A DNA stretch of 64,000 nucleotides from the NCBI RefSeq assembly GCF_006384255.1, contig NZ_VCED01000008.1, positions 36,164 through 100,163 on the forward strand. Reading direction: 5' to 3'. Below are positions 46,936-57,470 of the stretch, piece after piece. How positions within the stretch are numbered: position 1 is the stretch's first letter; every line of letters starts with the position of its first letter. The notes under the pieces were generated by a model. That model did not search any database and had not been told where the DNA came from. It saw only the letters and a program-made list of their open reading frames with translations. The position numbers were made by a program, and so were the translations under genes. Origin of the DNA: Haemophilus seminalis. Its GTDB lineage: Bacteria > Pseudomonadota > Gammaproteobacteria > Enterobacterales > Pasteurellaceae.

Positions 46936-47796
46936 TTAGTGGTAACGATGTAAAAATTTTACTATTTCAAATGGAATTTGTTGAAATGCTTTTTCAATAC
47001 CAACAGATAAAATGGGTTCACTATATTGATAACCTGTTTGCTGTTCGATGTTTTGAAAAAAACGCCCTGAAGGATCAACCATCAAATAGGAATGAGTCAT
47101 TTCTTCGTTATTCTCTGCGCTAATGATATTTTCAAATTCGCGATGATTTTCAAGAAAATAGTGAAATTGCTGATCATTAATTGAAAGAGCATCATTTATA
47201 ATTGGTAAAACTTTAAATATTTTCCATTTTGTTGGTTTTACCTGTGAAATGAATTCCGATAATGATTCTGAGTAGTTATGTTTATTTACGACAGTATTAA
47301 TTTTAATTTGAATAGTTGGGTTAATGCTGCGAATTATTTCAATATTCCGCAATAATAACTGATAATCCATAGCTTTATTATTAGTTTGGCGACCAATAAG
47401 TAGGTTTGTATTATCTTTAATTGAATCAATACTAAAGCCGATCATTTTAAATTGATTGGCAATAATTTGATTTAATTCTGGAGTTAATTTGCTACCATTT
47501 GTAATAGCGGATAAAATCATATTATGCTTTTTAGCTTGCATAATAATGTTCTTTATTGCACTACGATATAAGAAAGTTTCACCGCCAACAAGATTTAATC
47601 GAATTTGTTCAAAGTGGCTTTGATATTTGTGATTAATTAAGGTTAAAAGCGTTTGAAATTGTTCAATTAGTTGAGAAACATCATTATCAGAACGCAAGAG
47701 TTCTTTTTTACATGGTTTTTGCCATTTGGCAAAACAGTATTGGCATTTAAAATTGCAGGCTTCCGTAATATGCCAATTAATAACTAGCTCGTTCAT
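46936..47796 (-). CDS. Prokaryotic viperin, radical SAM antiviral nucleotide-modifying enzyme
   Basis: 286 residues. Radical SAM cluster motif C14-x3-C18-x2-C21 in NWHITEACNFKCQYC, SAM-binding GGE at 71-73, then viperin-specific stretches aligned with human viperin: SIDS...NLLIGR (122-136), KINTVVNKHN (165-174), KWKIFKVLPI (190-199) and SYLMVD (236-241). Viperins convert CTP, GTP or UTP to 3'-deoxy-3',4'-didehydro nucleotides that stop viral RNA synthesis; bacterial homologues (pVip) defend against phage. Start chosen at ATG 47794-47796 with GGAG 6 bases before it; the frame opens further up at 47829. It overlaps the preceding gene, so translation is coupled. Which nucleotide it uses cannot be read. 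Confidence 0.9.
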   Translation of the reverse strand: MNELVINWHITEACNFKCQYCFAKWQKPCKKELLRSDNDVSQLIEQFQTLLTLINHKYQSHFEQIRLNLVGGETFLYRSAIKNIIMQAKKHNMILSAITNGSKLTPELNQIIANQFKMIGFSIDSIKDNTNLLIGRQTNNKAMDYQLLLRNIEIIRSINPTIQIKINTVVNKHNYSESLSEFISQVKPTKWKIFKVLPIINDALSINDQQFHYFLENHREFENIISAENNEEMTHSYLMVDPSGRFFQNIEQQTGYQYSEPILSVGIEKAFQQIPFEIVKFLHRYH

Positions 47797-48016
47797 TTTT
47801 TGCTCCATTATAATATTTTTTAAACCCAAATTTTTTCACATGCTTTTTAATATTTAAAAAAGCACGCTTGTCGCTAGGAGATGAAGCAACAAAAATATGT
47901 TGCAAGCCATCTGGAGAGATGAGTAAACTATGCTTACTTCTACGTGTGAATAGCCAACCAATTTTTACAAGTTGAGTCACAAATTGATTAATATGTTTAT
48001 CTGATGAATATTTCAT
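47777..48016 (-). CDS. HicA-fold-like small protein upstream of viperin
   Basis: 79 residues starting MKYSSDKHINQFV. The pattern LVKIGWLFTRRSKHSLLISPDG resembles the first half of HicA/YcfA proteins (double-stranded-RNA-binding fold with GSH loop), but the loop reads SKH, and the second half has SSPSDKRAFLNIKKHVKK. Start ATG 48016 was preferred over an upstream GTG (48058) because AGAGG lies 8 bases before it. It ends inside the viperin gene. No HicB-type antitoxin is visible, so it is probably not a classical toxin; a role in the viperin operon is an inference. Confidence 0.7.
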   Translation of the reverse strand: MKYSSDKHINQFVTQLVKIGWLFTRRSKHSLLISPDGLQHIFVASSPSDKRAFLNIKKHVKKFGFKKYYNGAKNERASY

Positions 48017-48017
48017 A

Positions 48018-48131
48018 TCAATTTCCTCTAATCTTAGCGCTTGGTGGTTCATTTTCACGATGAGAGCCTGATGTTCTTTGTGTATTACAAAGAGAAAATG
48101 TTTCCCGATACAGTTGTTTTCGAATTTTCAT
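48018..48131 (-). CDS. 37-residue ORF at the head of the viperin operon
   Basis: Codes for MKIRKQLYRETFSLCNTQRT and 17 further residues rich in Ser, Glu, Pro and Lys, ending IRGN. AAGGA lies 7 bases before ATG 48129-48131, and the TGA stop is one base before the ATG of the next gene, the spacing of a coupled pair. It could be a leader peptide for translational control or a real small protein. I recognise no family. Confidence 0.5.
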   Translation of the reverse strand: MKIRKQLYRETFSLCNTQRTSGSHRENEPPSAKIRGN

Positions 48132-48168
48132 AACGAAATCCTTTTATTGATGAACATAATTTAATGTC

Positions 48169-48186
48169 CTAAAGCAATTGCTTTAG
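48169..48186. promoter_or_regulatory. Perfect 18-bp palindrome in the divergent promoter region
   Basis: CTAAAGCAATTGCTTTAG equals its own reverse complement. It lies between the viperin operon (start 48131, minus) and the 48251 gene (plus), so it is a good operator candidate for control of both. Confidence 0.7.
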
Positions 48187-48212
48187 TGGAAACTAGTATA
48201 AGCAGCGAGATG

Positions 48213-48229
48213 GGGACAAATCGGGACAA
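48213..48229 (+). promoter_or_regulatory. Tandem GGGACAA direct repeats
   Basis: GGGACAA at 48213-48219 and 48223-48229, exactly 10 bp apart (one helical turn), 22 bases before the 48251 gene. Pattern of a site for a regulator that binds side by side, possibly the 48251 product itself. Confidence 0.5.
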
Positions 48230-48250
48230 TTTGATAAAAATGAGGAAATT

Positions 48251-48616
48251 ATGGAGAGCGTTCAATCATTATTACTCAAAAAAGAACTTAAGATTCTATT
48301 ACGAAACGTGGGCTGGGATGTAAGAAGACTTGCTAAAGAATTATGTGATGATTATGCTAGAGCGGGAGGGTGTGATGTTGATGAAGAAAAAGAATATGAA
48401 AAAATAAAAAAACAGCTTTCTCGTTCGTCAACTAAGCCTGAGGTTTGGCACAGGTATATAAAGTTTATAACAGAACATAGATGCAATAAGCAAAAATATC
48501 AATATATACCAATAAATGAAAATGGTTTATCTGAATTTGATGAGTTAGCTAATTGGATTAGAGATTTTACGTTGCAAACTGATTATAGTGTCGAACGTCG
48601 TAAACAGCATTTTTAG
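48251..48616 (+). CDS. Putative DNA-binding regulator of the viperin island
   Basis: 121 residues. Residues about 10-75 read as helix-turn-helix-like: LKILLRNVGWDVRRLAKEL, a longer loop, then IKKQLSRSSTKPEVWHRYIKFI, with charges and spacing that resemble Cro/C1-type domains with an insertion. The C-terminal 45 residues have no recognised fold. It is divergent from the viperin operon with a palindrome and direct repeats between. GAGG before ATG 48251. Assignment as a repressor is an inference; I do not recognise the family. Confidence 0.55.
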   Translation: MESVQSLLLKKELKILLRNVGWDVRRLAKELCDDYARAGGCDVDEEKEYEKIKKQLSRSSTKPEVWHRYIKFITEHRCNKQKYQYIPINENGLSEFDELANWIRDFTLQTDYSVERRKQHF

Positions 48617-48618
48617 TT

Positions 48619-48664
48619 AAAGAGCGGTTAAAAAAAACAACGTTTTTGGACCGCTCTTTTTTTG
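48619..48664 (+). terminator. Terminator closing the viperin island
   Basis: AAAGAGCGGT (48619-48628) pairs with ACCGCTCTTT (48650-48659), with an inner AAAAAC/GTTTTT pairing, followed by TTTTT. It lies just before the spc promoter. Confidence 0.88.
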
Positions 48665-48704
48665 TGTGATTACAATTAATCTTAGTGGTAAACTGAAAAT
48701 TCAG

Positions 48705-48733
48705 TTGCTTTTAAGTGGTGAATTTGCTAGACT
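48705..48733 (+). promoter_or_regulatory. Promoter of the spc operon
   Basis: TTGCTT (48705-48710), 17-base spacer with TG just before the -10, TAGACT (48728-48733). It lies 73 bases before rplN, after the island terminator. Confidence 0.75.
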
Positions 48734-48739
48734 CAACAG

Positions 48740-48786
48740 CCTGTTTACCTTAGGGTAACAGGTTCGTCCCGAAAGGGTGTTTTTTT
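48740..48786 (+). promoter_or_regulatory. Structured leader of the spc operon
   Basis: CCTGTTTACC (48740-48749) pairs with GGTAACAGG (one bulge, to 48762), and a second small stem CCC-GAAA-GGG (48768-48776) is followed by seven T. The layout resembles an attenuator a few bases before the rplN ribosome site. Confidence 0.55.
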
Positions 48787-48794
48787 AATCTTAA

Positions 48795-49178
<384 letters not shown>

Positions 49179-49188
49179 GGGGAATGTA

Positions 49189-49500
49189 ATGGCTGCTAAA
49201 ATCCGTCAAAATGATGAAGTAATTGTTCTTGCTGGTAAAGATAAGGGCAAACGTGGCAAGGTAACTAAAGTGTTACCAAACGGTAAAGTGTTTGTTGAAG
49301 GTATCAACATTATTACTAAACATGAAAAACCAGTTCCTGCATTAGGAAAAGCTGGTGGTTTAGTGAAAAAAGAAGCTGCAATTGACGCTTCAAATGTTGC
49401 GATTTTCAATCCTAAAACAAATAAAGCTGACCGTGTAGGTTTTAGATTCGAAGACGGCAAAAAAGTACGTTTCTTCAAATCTAACAATGAAATTATCTAA
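49189..49500 (+). CDS. rplX: 50S ribosomal protein L24
   Basis: 103 residues with KOW motif near the start ([20 protein letters not shown]). Assembly initiator of the 50S subunit. It lies 10 bases after rplN with AGGGGAA before ATG. Confidence 0.98.
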   Translation: MAAKIRQNDEVIVLAGKDKGKRGKVTKVLPNGKVFVEGINIITKHEKPVPALGKAGGLVKKEAAIDASNVAIFNPKTNKADRVGFRFEDGKKVRFFKSNNEII

Positions 49501-49517
49501 CAAACTGGAGTAATGCG

Positions 49518-50374
<857 letters not shown>

Positions 50375-50410
50375 TATACCACTTTATTTTGGAATCGGAG
50401 AAAAAGTACA

Positions 50411-50803
50411 ATGAGTATGCAAGATCCAATCGCAGATATGCTGACCCGTATTCGTAACGGTCAAGCTGCGAACAAAGTTGCAATCAATATGCCTTCTTCC
50501 AAGCTAAAAGTGGCAATTGCCAACGTATTAGCTGCTGAAGGTTATATCGAAAGCGTAAAAGTTTTAGAAGGTGCTAAACCTGAATTGGAAATTACTTTAA
50601 AATATTTCCAAGGCAAACCAGTTGTAGAAAGCATCCAACGTGTAAGTCGTCCTGGTCTTCGTATTTACAAACGTAAAGATGAATTACCAAAAGTTATGGG
50701 CGGTTTAGGTGTTGCAGTTATCTCTACATCTAAAGGTGTTATGACTGACCGCGCTGCTCGTCAAGCAGGTTTAGGCGGTGAGATCATCTGTTATGTAGCT
50801 TAA
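50411..50803 (+). CDS. rpsH: 30S ribosomal protein S8
   Basis: 130 residues, starts [20 protein letters not shown]. Primary 16S rRNA binder and, in enteric bacteria, translational regulator of the spc operon. TCGGAG precedes ATG by a long gap (about 9 bases). Confidence 0.98.
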   Translation: MSMQDPIADMLTRIRNGQAANKVAINMPSSKLKVAIANVLAAEGYIESVKVLEGAKPELEITLKYFQGKPVVESIQRVSRPGLRIYKRKDELPKVMGGLGVAVISTSKGVMTDRAARQAGLGGEIICYVA

Positions 50804-50818
50804 TAGAGAGGTAGGAAA

Positions 50819-51352
50819 ATGTCTCGTGTTGCAAAGGCACCTGTTAATATTCCTGCCGGCGTTGAAGTTAAACTCGACGGTCAGCTATTAACAGTAAAAG
50901 GTAAAAATGGCGAGTTATCTCGCAAAATTCATGAATCAGTTGAAGTAAAACAAGATAACGGACAATTTACGTTCACTCCACGTGAAGGTTTTGTTGAAGC
51001 AAATGCTCAATCGGGTACTGCACGTGCATTAGTTAATGCAATGGTTATCGGTGTTACTGAAGGTTTCACTAAAAAATTAGTATTGGTGGGTGTAGGTTAC
51101 AGAGCTCAACTTAAAGGTAACGCAATTGCATTAAGTTTAGGCTATTCTCACCCAGTAGAGCACACTTTGCCGGCAGGTATTACTGCAGAATGTCCATCTC
51201 AAACCGAAATCGTATTGAAAGGTGCAGACAAACAGTTGATCGGTCAAGTTGCAGCAGATATTCGTGCTTATCGCCGTCCTGAACCTTATAAAGGTAAAGG
51301 GGTACGTTACGCTGATGAAGTGGTACGTATCAAAGAGGCTAAGAAGAAATAA
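50819..51352 (+). CDS. rplF: 50S ribosomal protein L6
   Basis: 177 residues, starts [20 protein letters not shown]. Two-domain protein near the factor-binding site; C-terminal [16 protein letters not shown] is the family signature. GAGAGG before ATG. Confidence 0.98.
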   Translation: MSRVAKAPVNIPAGVEVKLDGQLLTVKGKNGELSRKIHESVEVKQDNGQFTFTPREGFVEANAQSGTARALVNAMVIGVTEGFTKKLVLVGVGYRAQLKGNAIALSLGYSHPVEHTLPAGITAECPSQTEIVLKGADKQLIGQVAADIRAYRRPEPYKGKGVRYADEVVRIKEAKKK

Positions 51353-51365
51353 TTAAGGTAACACT

Positions 51366-51719
51366 ATGGATAAGAAATCAGCTCGTATCCGTCGTGCAGC
51401 TCGTGCTCGTCATATGATGAGAGAGCAAGGTGTAACTCGTTTAGTTATTCACCGCACTCCACGTCATATTTATGCACAAGTTATTGCACCAAACGGTTCA
51501 GAAGTGCTTGCCGCTGCTTCAACTGTTGAGAAAGCAATTCGTGAGCAAGTAAAATACACCGGTAATAAAGATGCTGCTGCTGCAGTAGGTAAAGCTGTTG
51601 CAGAACGCGCATTAGCAAAAGGCGTTCAAGCTGTTGCTTTTGATCGTTCCGGTTTTAAATATCATGGTCGTGTCCAAACTTTAGCGGACGCTGCACGTGA
51701 AGCTGGTCTACAGTTCTAA
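51366..51719 (+). CDS. rplR: 50S ribosomal protein L18
   Basis: 117 residues, starts [20 protein letters not shown]. Binds 5S rRNA with L5 in the central protuberance. Basic N-terminal arm is visible; C-terminal [20 protein letters not shown] is typical. Confidence 0.98.
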   Translation: MDKKSARIRRAARARHMMREQGVTRLVIHRTPRHIYAQVIAPNGSEVLAAASTVEKAIREQVKYTGNKDAAAAVGKAVAERALAKGVQAVAFDRSGFKYHGRVQTLADAAREAGLQF

Positions 51720-51727
51720 TGAGGTAA

Positions 51728-52234
<507 letters not shown>

Positions 52235-52240
52235 TGAATA

Positions 52241-52420
52241 ATGGCTAAAACTATTAAAGTAACACAAGTTCGTAGCTCAATTGCTCGTTTACCGAAGCAT
52301 AAAGCTACCTTGCGTGGTCTTGGTCTTCGCCATATGCACCACACTGTTGAGTTAATTGATACGCCAGCAGTACGTGGTATGATTAACCAAGTTTCATACA
52401 TGGTTAAAGTGGAGGAGTAA
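52241..52420 (+). CDS. rpmD: 50S ribosomal protein L30
   Basis: 59 residues from ATG 52241 to TAA 52418-52420, starting [20 protein letters not shown]. Short-type L30 of bacteria. It lies 6 bases after rpsE and 3 before rplO. Confidence 0.97.
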
Positions 52421-52423
52421 GAG

Positions 52424-52858
52424 ATGCGTTTAAATACTCTATCTCCGGCTGAAGGTGCAAAGCATAGCGCTAAACGCCTTGGTCGTGGTATTGGTTCAGG
52501 TTTAGGCAAGACTGGTGGCCGTGGTCATAAAGGTCAAAAATCTCGTACTGGTGGCGGTGTTCGTCGCGGTTTCGAAGGTGGTCAAATGCCGTTATACCGT
52601 CGTTTACCAAAATTTGGTTTTACTTCAATGAAAGCTGCAGTAACTGCAGAAGTTCGTTTGAATGAGTTAACCAAAGTTGAAGGTAATGTAGTAACCTTAG
52701 AAACATTAAAAGCAGCAAATATCTTAACTAAAGATATCCAATTCGCTAAAGTAGTTTTAGCGGGTGAAGTGAAATCTGCAGTAACAGTTCGTGGTTTGCG
52801 TGTAACTAAGGGTGCAAAAGCAGCAATTGAAGCTGCTGGCGGTTCAGTTGAGGAATAA
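52424..52858 (+). CDS. rplO: 50S ribosomal protein L15
   Basis: 144 residues, starts [20 protein letters not shown], with the glycine-rich [20 protein letters not shown] stretch that threads into 23S rRNA. GGAGGAG at the end of rpmD serves as ribosome site. Confidence 0.98.
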   Translation: MRLNTLSPAEGAKHSAKRLGRGIGSGLGKTGGRGHKGQKSRTGGGVRRGFEGGQMPLYRRLPKFGFTSMKAAVTAEVRLNELTKVEGNVVTLETLKAANILTKDIQFAKVVLAGEVKSAVTVRGLRVTKGAKAAIEAAGGSVEE

Positions 52859-52865
52859 TTAGCAA

Positions 52866-54191
52866 ATGGCTAAACAACCAGGTTATCAAGCAAGAAGTAC
52901 TAATAGCGGTAAAGGTGAATTAAAAAGCCGATTACTTTTCGTTTTAGGTGCGCTTATCGTTTACCGAATTGGTTCTTTCATTCCGGTTCCTGGTATTGAT
53001 GCGGCTGTGCTAGCTCAATTAGTTGAACAACAAAAAGGCACCATCATTGACATGTTTAACATGTTCTCTGGTGGTGCATTAAGCCGTGCATCTATCTTAG
53101 CATTAGGTATTATGCCGTATATCTCGGCATCTATTGTAATTCAGTTGCTTGCAACGGTTTCTCCTGCTTTAGCAGAATTAAAGAAAGAAGGTGCTGCTGG
53201 TCAACGTAAAATTTCTAAGTATACTCGGTATGCGACAGTTGTTTTTGCAACCATTCAGGCAGTAGCTATTTCAACAGGTTTACCAAATATGTTACCTGGT
53301 TTAGTACCAAATGTTGGATTTGGTTTTTACTTCACTTCAGTTGTTAGCTTAGTAACTGGAACTATGTTCCTCATGTGGTTAGGTGAACAAATTACTGAAA
53401 GAGGTATTGGTAACGGTATTTCAATTCTTGTTTTTGGCGGTATCGTAGCTGGTTTACCATCAGCTATACTTCAAACTATTGAGCAGGCTCGTCAAGGACA
53501 GATGCATCCATTAGTGCTTCTTCTGATCGCAGCTATTGTATTTGCAGTAACTTATTTCGTTGTTTTTGTTGAAAGAGGACAACGTAGAATTCGCGTTGAA
53601 TATGCAAAGCGTCAACAAGGTCGTCAAATTTTAGGTGGTCATTCAACACATCTACCATTGAAAGTAAATATGGCAAACGTAATGCCGGCAATTTTTGCCT
53701 CAAGTATTATTTTATTTCCAGCTACCTTAACTCAATGGTTTGGACAAAATGATAAGTTTGAGTGGTTAAATAACTTATCTATGTTGTTGAATCCTGGTCA
53801 GCCTCTTTATTTACTTGTTTATGCTGTAGCAATTATTTTCTTTAGCTTCTTTTACACTGCAATGCAGTATAATCCGCGAGATACAGCAGATAATCTAAAA
53901 AAATCTGGTGCATTTATTCCAGGAATTAGGCCAGGGGAACAAACCTCTCGTTATATTGATAAAGTTATGACTCGTCTTACACTGATTGGCGGTCTTTATG
54001 TAACGTTTGTGTGTTTAGTTCCTTATATTATGACATCGGCTTGGGATGTTAAATTTTACTTCGGTGGAACATCTCTTTTAATTGTAGTCGTTGTAATTAT
54101 GGATTTCATCGTGCAGGTTCAGAGTCACTTAATGTCGTCTCAATATGAATCTGCGTTGAAAAAAGCAAACCTTAAAGGTTTTGGACAATAA
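52866..54191 (+). CDS. secY: Protein translocase subunit SecY
   Basis: 441 residues with ten membrane helices; the central channel of SecYEG. Family stretches include [13 protein letters not shown] (lateral gate region), [15 protein letters not shown], and the cytoplasmic [15 protein letters not shown] loop that contacts SecA and ribosomes. It lies 7 bases after rplO. secB (4347) and ftsY (38258) serve the same pathway. Confidence 0.98.
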   Translation: MAKQPGYQARSTNSGKGELKSRLLFVLGALIVYRIGSFIPVPGIDAAVLAQLVEQQKGTIIDMFNMFSGGALSRASILALGIMPYISASIVIQLLATVSPALAELKKEGAAGQRKISKYTRYATVVFATIQAVAISTGLPNMLPGLVPNVGFGFYFTSVVSLVTGTMFLMWLGEQITERGIGNGISILVFGGIVAGLPSAILQTIEQARQGQMHPLVLLLIAAIVFAVTYFVVFVERGQRRIRVEYAKRQQGRQILGGHSTHLPLKVNMANVMPAIFASSIILFPATLTQWFGQNDKFEWLNNLSMLLNPGQPLYLLVYAVAIIFFSFFYTAMQYNPRDTADNLKKSGAFIPGIRPGEQTSRYIDKVMTRLTLIGGLYVTFVCLVPYIMTSAWDVKFYFGGTSLLIVVVVIMDFIVQVQSHLMSSQYESALKKANLKGFGQ

Positions 54192-54219
54192 TTGTTCATT
54201 TAGTAGAAAAGGATAAGCA

Positions 54220-54333
54220 ATGAAAGTTCGTGCTTCCGTAAAGAAAATGTGTCGTAACTGTAAAATTGTTAAACGTGAAGGTGTTGTACGTGTATTGTGC
54301 AGCGATCCTAAACATAAACAACGTCAAGGTTAA
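54220..54333 (+). CDS. rpmJ: 50S ribosomal protein L36
   Basis: 37 residues from ATG 54220 to TAA 54331-54333. Zinc-ribbon type: Cys11, Cys14, Cys27 and His32 are all present. AAAGGA precedes the start. Last gene of the spc operon; a hairpin follows. Confidence 0.96.
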
Positions 54334-54358
54334 TTCATATTTTTTCTTGCAAAGAACC

Positions 54359-54383
54359 AGTTGAGCAGTTATACTGCTCAACT
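54359..54383 (+). terminator. Hairpin between rpmJ and the alpha operon leader
   Basis: AGTTGAGCAGT (54359-54369), loop TAT, ACTGCTCAACT (54373-54383). Perfect 11-bp stem without a T-run, so it may be a partial terminator or processing site. Confidence 0.6.
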
Positions 54384-54394
54384 CATTTATGTCC

Positions 54395-54478
54395 TTGGTA
54401 TTCTGTTTGAGTATCCTGAAAACGGGCTTTTCAAGATCAGAATACCAAATTAGTTAAAATAATAGGAGTGCATAGTGG
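54395..54478 (+). promoter_or_regulatory. Alpha operon ribosome-binding-site element (S4-regulated)
   Basis: TTGGTATTCTG (54395-54405) pairs with CAGAATACCAA (54438-54448), and inside it GAAAA-CGGGC-TTTTC (54418-54432) forms a second stem. TTTGAGTATCCTGAAAACGG and the following CTTTTCA match the E. coli alpha leader, whose pseudoknot is bound by S4 to repress translation. The GTG of rpsM lies at its 3' end as in E. coli. Confidence 0.85.
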
Positions 54479-54831
54479 CCCGTATTGCAGGCATTAACAT
54501 TCCTGATCACAAACACGCTGTAATCGCTTTAACTGCAATTTACGGTATTGGTAAGACTCGTTCGAAAGCTATTTGTGCTGCAGCGGGTATTGCTGAAGAT
54601 GTTAAGATCAGAGAATTGTCTGAAGAGCAGATTGACAAACTGCGTGACGAAGTTGGTAAATTTACCGTTGAAGGTGATTTACGTCGTGAAGTAACACTAA
54701 ACATCAAACGTCTTTTAGACTTAGGTTGTTATCGTGGTTTACGTCACCGTCGTAGTTTACCGGTACGTGGTCAACGTACTAAAACTAATGCGCGTACCCG
54801 TAAGGGTCCACGTAAGCCGATCAAAAAATAG
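54475..54831 (+). CDS. rpsM: 30S ribosomal protein S13
   Basis: 118 residues, starts with GTG ([20 protein letters not shown]) after AGGAGTGCATA. Located in the 30S head, contacts L5 and P-site tRNA. The GTG start and the preceding pseudoknot leader agree with S4-controlled translation. Confidence 0.97.
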   Translation: MARIAGINIPDHKHAVIALTAIYGIGKTRSKAICAAAGIAEDVKIRELSEEQIDKLRDEVGKFTVEGDLRREVTLNIKRLLDLGCYRGLRHRRSLPVRGQRTKTNARTRKGPRKPIKK

Positions 54832-54844
54832 TCGGGGTAAATAA

Positions 54845-55237
<393 letters not shown>

Positions 55238-55266
55238 GACGTATATAGGATAGTTGGAGAAAGAAA

Positions 55267-55887
55267 ATGGCAAGATATTTGGGTCCAAAACTCAAGCTCA
55301 GCCGTCGTGAAGGTACTGATTTATTTCTTAAATCAGGCGTGCGTGCGATTGATTCAAAATGTAAAATTGATACAGCACCTGGTCAACATGGTGCTCGTAA
55401 ACCGCGTTTGTCTGACTATGGTAGTCAATTACGTGAAAAACAAAAAGTTCGTCGTATCTATGGTATTTTAGAACGTCAATTCCGTAACTACTATAAAGAA
55501 GCAAACCGTTTAAAAGGTAACACTGGTGAAAATTTATTAGTGTTATTAGAAGGTAGATTGGATAACGTTGTTTATCGCATGGGATTTGCTGCAACTCGTG
55601 CAGAAGCTCGCCAATTAGTGAGCCATAAAGCGATTGTTGTAAATGGTCGTGTTGTTAACATTCCATCTTTCCAAGTTTCTGTAAATGATGTTGTTGCTGT
55701 TCGTGAGAAATCTAAAAAACAAGCACGTATTAAAGCATCATTAGAATTAGCAGAACAAAGAGAAAAACCAACATGGTTAGAAGTTGATTCTGCAAAAATG
55801 GAAGGTGTGTTCAAACGTGTTCCTGAACGTTCTGATTTATCAGCAGATATTAACGAACATCTGATCGTTGAGCTTTACTCTAAATAA
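55267..55887 (+). CDS. rpsD: 30S ribosomal protein S4
   Basis: 206 residues, starts [20 protein letters not shown], with an S4 RNA-binding domain near 95-160 ([20 protein letters not shown]). Primary binder of 16S rRNA, and the expected repressor acting at the leader at 54395. Confidence 0.98.
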   Translation: MARYLGPKLKLSRREGTDLFLKSGVRAIDSKCKIDTAPGQHGARKPRLSDYGSQLREKQKVRRIYGILERQFRNYYKEANRLKGNTGENLLVLLEGRLDNVVYRMGFAATRAEARQLVSHKAIVVNGRVVNIPSFQVSVNDVVAVREKSKKQARIKASLELAEQREKPTWLEVDSAKMEGVFKRVPERSDLSADINEHLIVELYSK

Positions 55888-55918
55888 TAGTTAAGCTTAA
55901 AAGCAAAGAGAGGATAAA

Positions 55919-56908
55919 ATGCAGGGTTCTGTTACAGAATTTTTAAAACCACGTTTAGTAGATATTGAACAAATTAGTTCAACTCATGCTAAAGTGATCT
56001 TAGAGCCGTTAGAGCGTGGTTTTGGCCATACTCTAGGTAATGCATTACGTCGTATCCTTCTGTCTTCAATGCCAGGTTATGCTGTAACTGAAGTGGAAAT
56101 TGATGGCGTATTGCACGAATATAGTAGTAAGGAAGGTATTCAAGAAGATATTCTTGAAGTTCTTTTAAACCTTAAAGGTCTAGCGGTTAAAGTACAGAAT
56201 AAAGATGATGTTATTCTGACACTAAATAAATCTGGAATTGGCCCTGTTGTTGCAGCGGATATCATCCATGATGGTGATGTTGAAATTGTGAATCCGAATC
56301 ATGTAATCTGTCACTTAACTGACGAAAATGCATCAATCAGTATGCGTATTCGAGTTCAGCGTGGTAGAGGATATGTTCCAGCTTCAGCTCGTACTCATAA
56401 TCAAGCGGAGGAGCGTCCAATTGGTCGCTTACTTGTTGATGCTTGTTACAGCCCAGTTGATCGCATTGCATATAATGTTGAAGCAGCTCGTGTTGAACAG
56501 CGTACTGACCTAGATAAACTTGTTATTGAGTTAGAAACTAATGGTACGCTTGAGCCTGAAGAAGCAATTCGTCGTGCTGCAACAATCTTAGCAGAGCAAC
56601 TCGATGCATTCGTTGATTTGCGTGATGTTCGTCAACCTGAAATTAAGGAAGAAAAACCGGAATTTGATCCGATTTTATTACGTCCTGTAGATGATTTAGA
56701 GTTGACAGTTCGTTCTGCTAACTGTTTGAAAGCAGAAACAATTCATTATATCGGTGATTTAGTACAACGTACAGAAGTTGAATTATTAAAAACACCTAAT
56801 CTTGGTAAGAAATCTCTTACTGAAATTAAGGATGTGCTCGCTTCACGTGGCTTGTCACTAGGTATGCGCCTTGAAAATTGGCCACCAGCAAGTATTGCTG
56901 AAGACTAG
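55919..56908 (+). CDS. rpoA: DNA-directed RNA polymerase subunit alpha
   Basis: 329 residues. N-terminal dimerisation domain (about 1-235, with [20 protein letters not shown]) and C-terminal domain (about 250-329) with the UP-element-binding helix region ([17 protein letters not shown] and [20 protein letters not shown]). It recognises UP elements such as the one before the rRNA promoter at 63731. AGAGGATAA before ATG. Confidence 0.98.
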   Translation: MQGSVTEFLKPRLVDIEQISSTHAKVILEPLERGFGHTLGNALRRILLSSMPGYAVTEVEIDGVLHEYSSKEGIQEDILEVLLNLKGLAVKVQNKDDVILTLNKSGIGPVVAADIIHDGDVEIVNPNHVICHLTDENASISMRIRVQRGRGYVPASARTHNQAEERPIGRLLVDACYSPVDRIAYNVEAARVEQRTDLDKLVIELETNGTLEPEEAIRRAATILAEQLDAFVDLRDVRQPEIKEEKPEFDPILLRPVDDLELTVRSANCLKAETIHYIGDLVQRTEVELLKTPNLGKKSLTEIKDVLASRGLSLGMRLENWPPASIAED

Positions 56909-56948
56909 TTTGGTCATAGGTTAAGATTTTTCTGAGAAGGATAAGATC

Positions 56949-57335
56949 ATGCGCCATCGTAAGAGTGGTCGTCAACTAAACCGTAATAGCAGCCATCGCC
57001 AAGCGATGTTTCGTAACTTAGCAAGTGCTTTAGTTAGTCATGAAATCATTAAGACTACTTTGCCTAAAGCTAAAGAATTACGCCGTGTAGTTGAACCGTT
57101 AATTACATTAGCAAAAGTAGATAGCGTTGCAAACCGTCGTTTAGCATTCGCTCGTACTCGCAACGTTGAAACTGTTGCAAAATTATTCAATGAATTAGGT
57201 CCACGTTTTGCTCAACGTGCAGGTGGCTACACTCGCATCTTGAAATGTGGTTTCCGTGCAGGTGATAATGCTCCAATGGCATATATTGAGCTAGTTGATC
57301 GCCCAGAAGTTGTTGATACAGCATCTGCGGAATAG
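56949..57335 (+). CDS. rplQ: 50S ribosomal protein L17
   Basis: 128 residues, starts [20 protein letters not shown]. Last gene of the alpha operon (S13-S11-S4-alpha-L17), followed by a strong terminator. Confidence 0.98.
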   Translation: MRHRKSGRQLNRNSSHRQAMFRNLASALVSHEIIKTTLPKAKELRRVVEPLITLAKVDSVANRRLAFARTRNVETVAKLFNELGPRFAQRAGGYTRILKCGFRAGDNAPMAYIELVDRPEVVDTASAE

Positions 57336-57351
57336 TAGTTGATATTTTAAG

Positions 57352-57379
57352 AAAAACCCACTTTATAGTGGGTTTTTTT
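57352..57379 (+). terminator. Terminator of the alpha operon
   Basis: AAAAACCCACT (57352-57362), loop TTAT, AGTGGG then T7. It follows the rplQ stop by 16 bases. Confidence 0.92.
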
Positions 57380-57470
57380 ATATATTTAGAGAATTAATGA
57401 TATAAAGTAGAAGAGCTTAGTTTCTAATATGTTTTTATGGATTTTTAGAAAATTATTTAATAGTCCATGA

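Noticed and set aside
46936..47796. SPASM-type peptide-modifying radical SAM enzyme (RiPP maturase)
   Set aside because: No C-terminal SPASM cysteine cluster is present, and the internal motifs match viperin instead.
47797..47829. Viperin start at 47829
   Set aside because: The ATG at 47796 has a better spaced GGAG, and the family motif NWHIT follows directly as expected.
47777..48016. HicAB toxin-antitoxin system
   Set aside because: No HicB-like gene is present, the GSH loop is changed to SKH, and the genes around it belong to the viperin unit.
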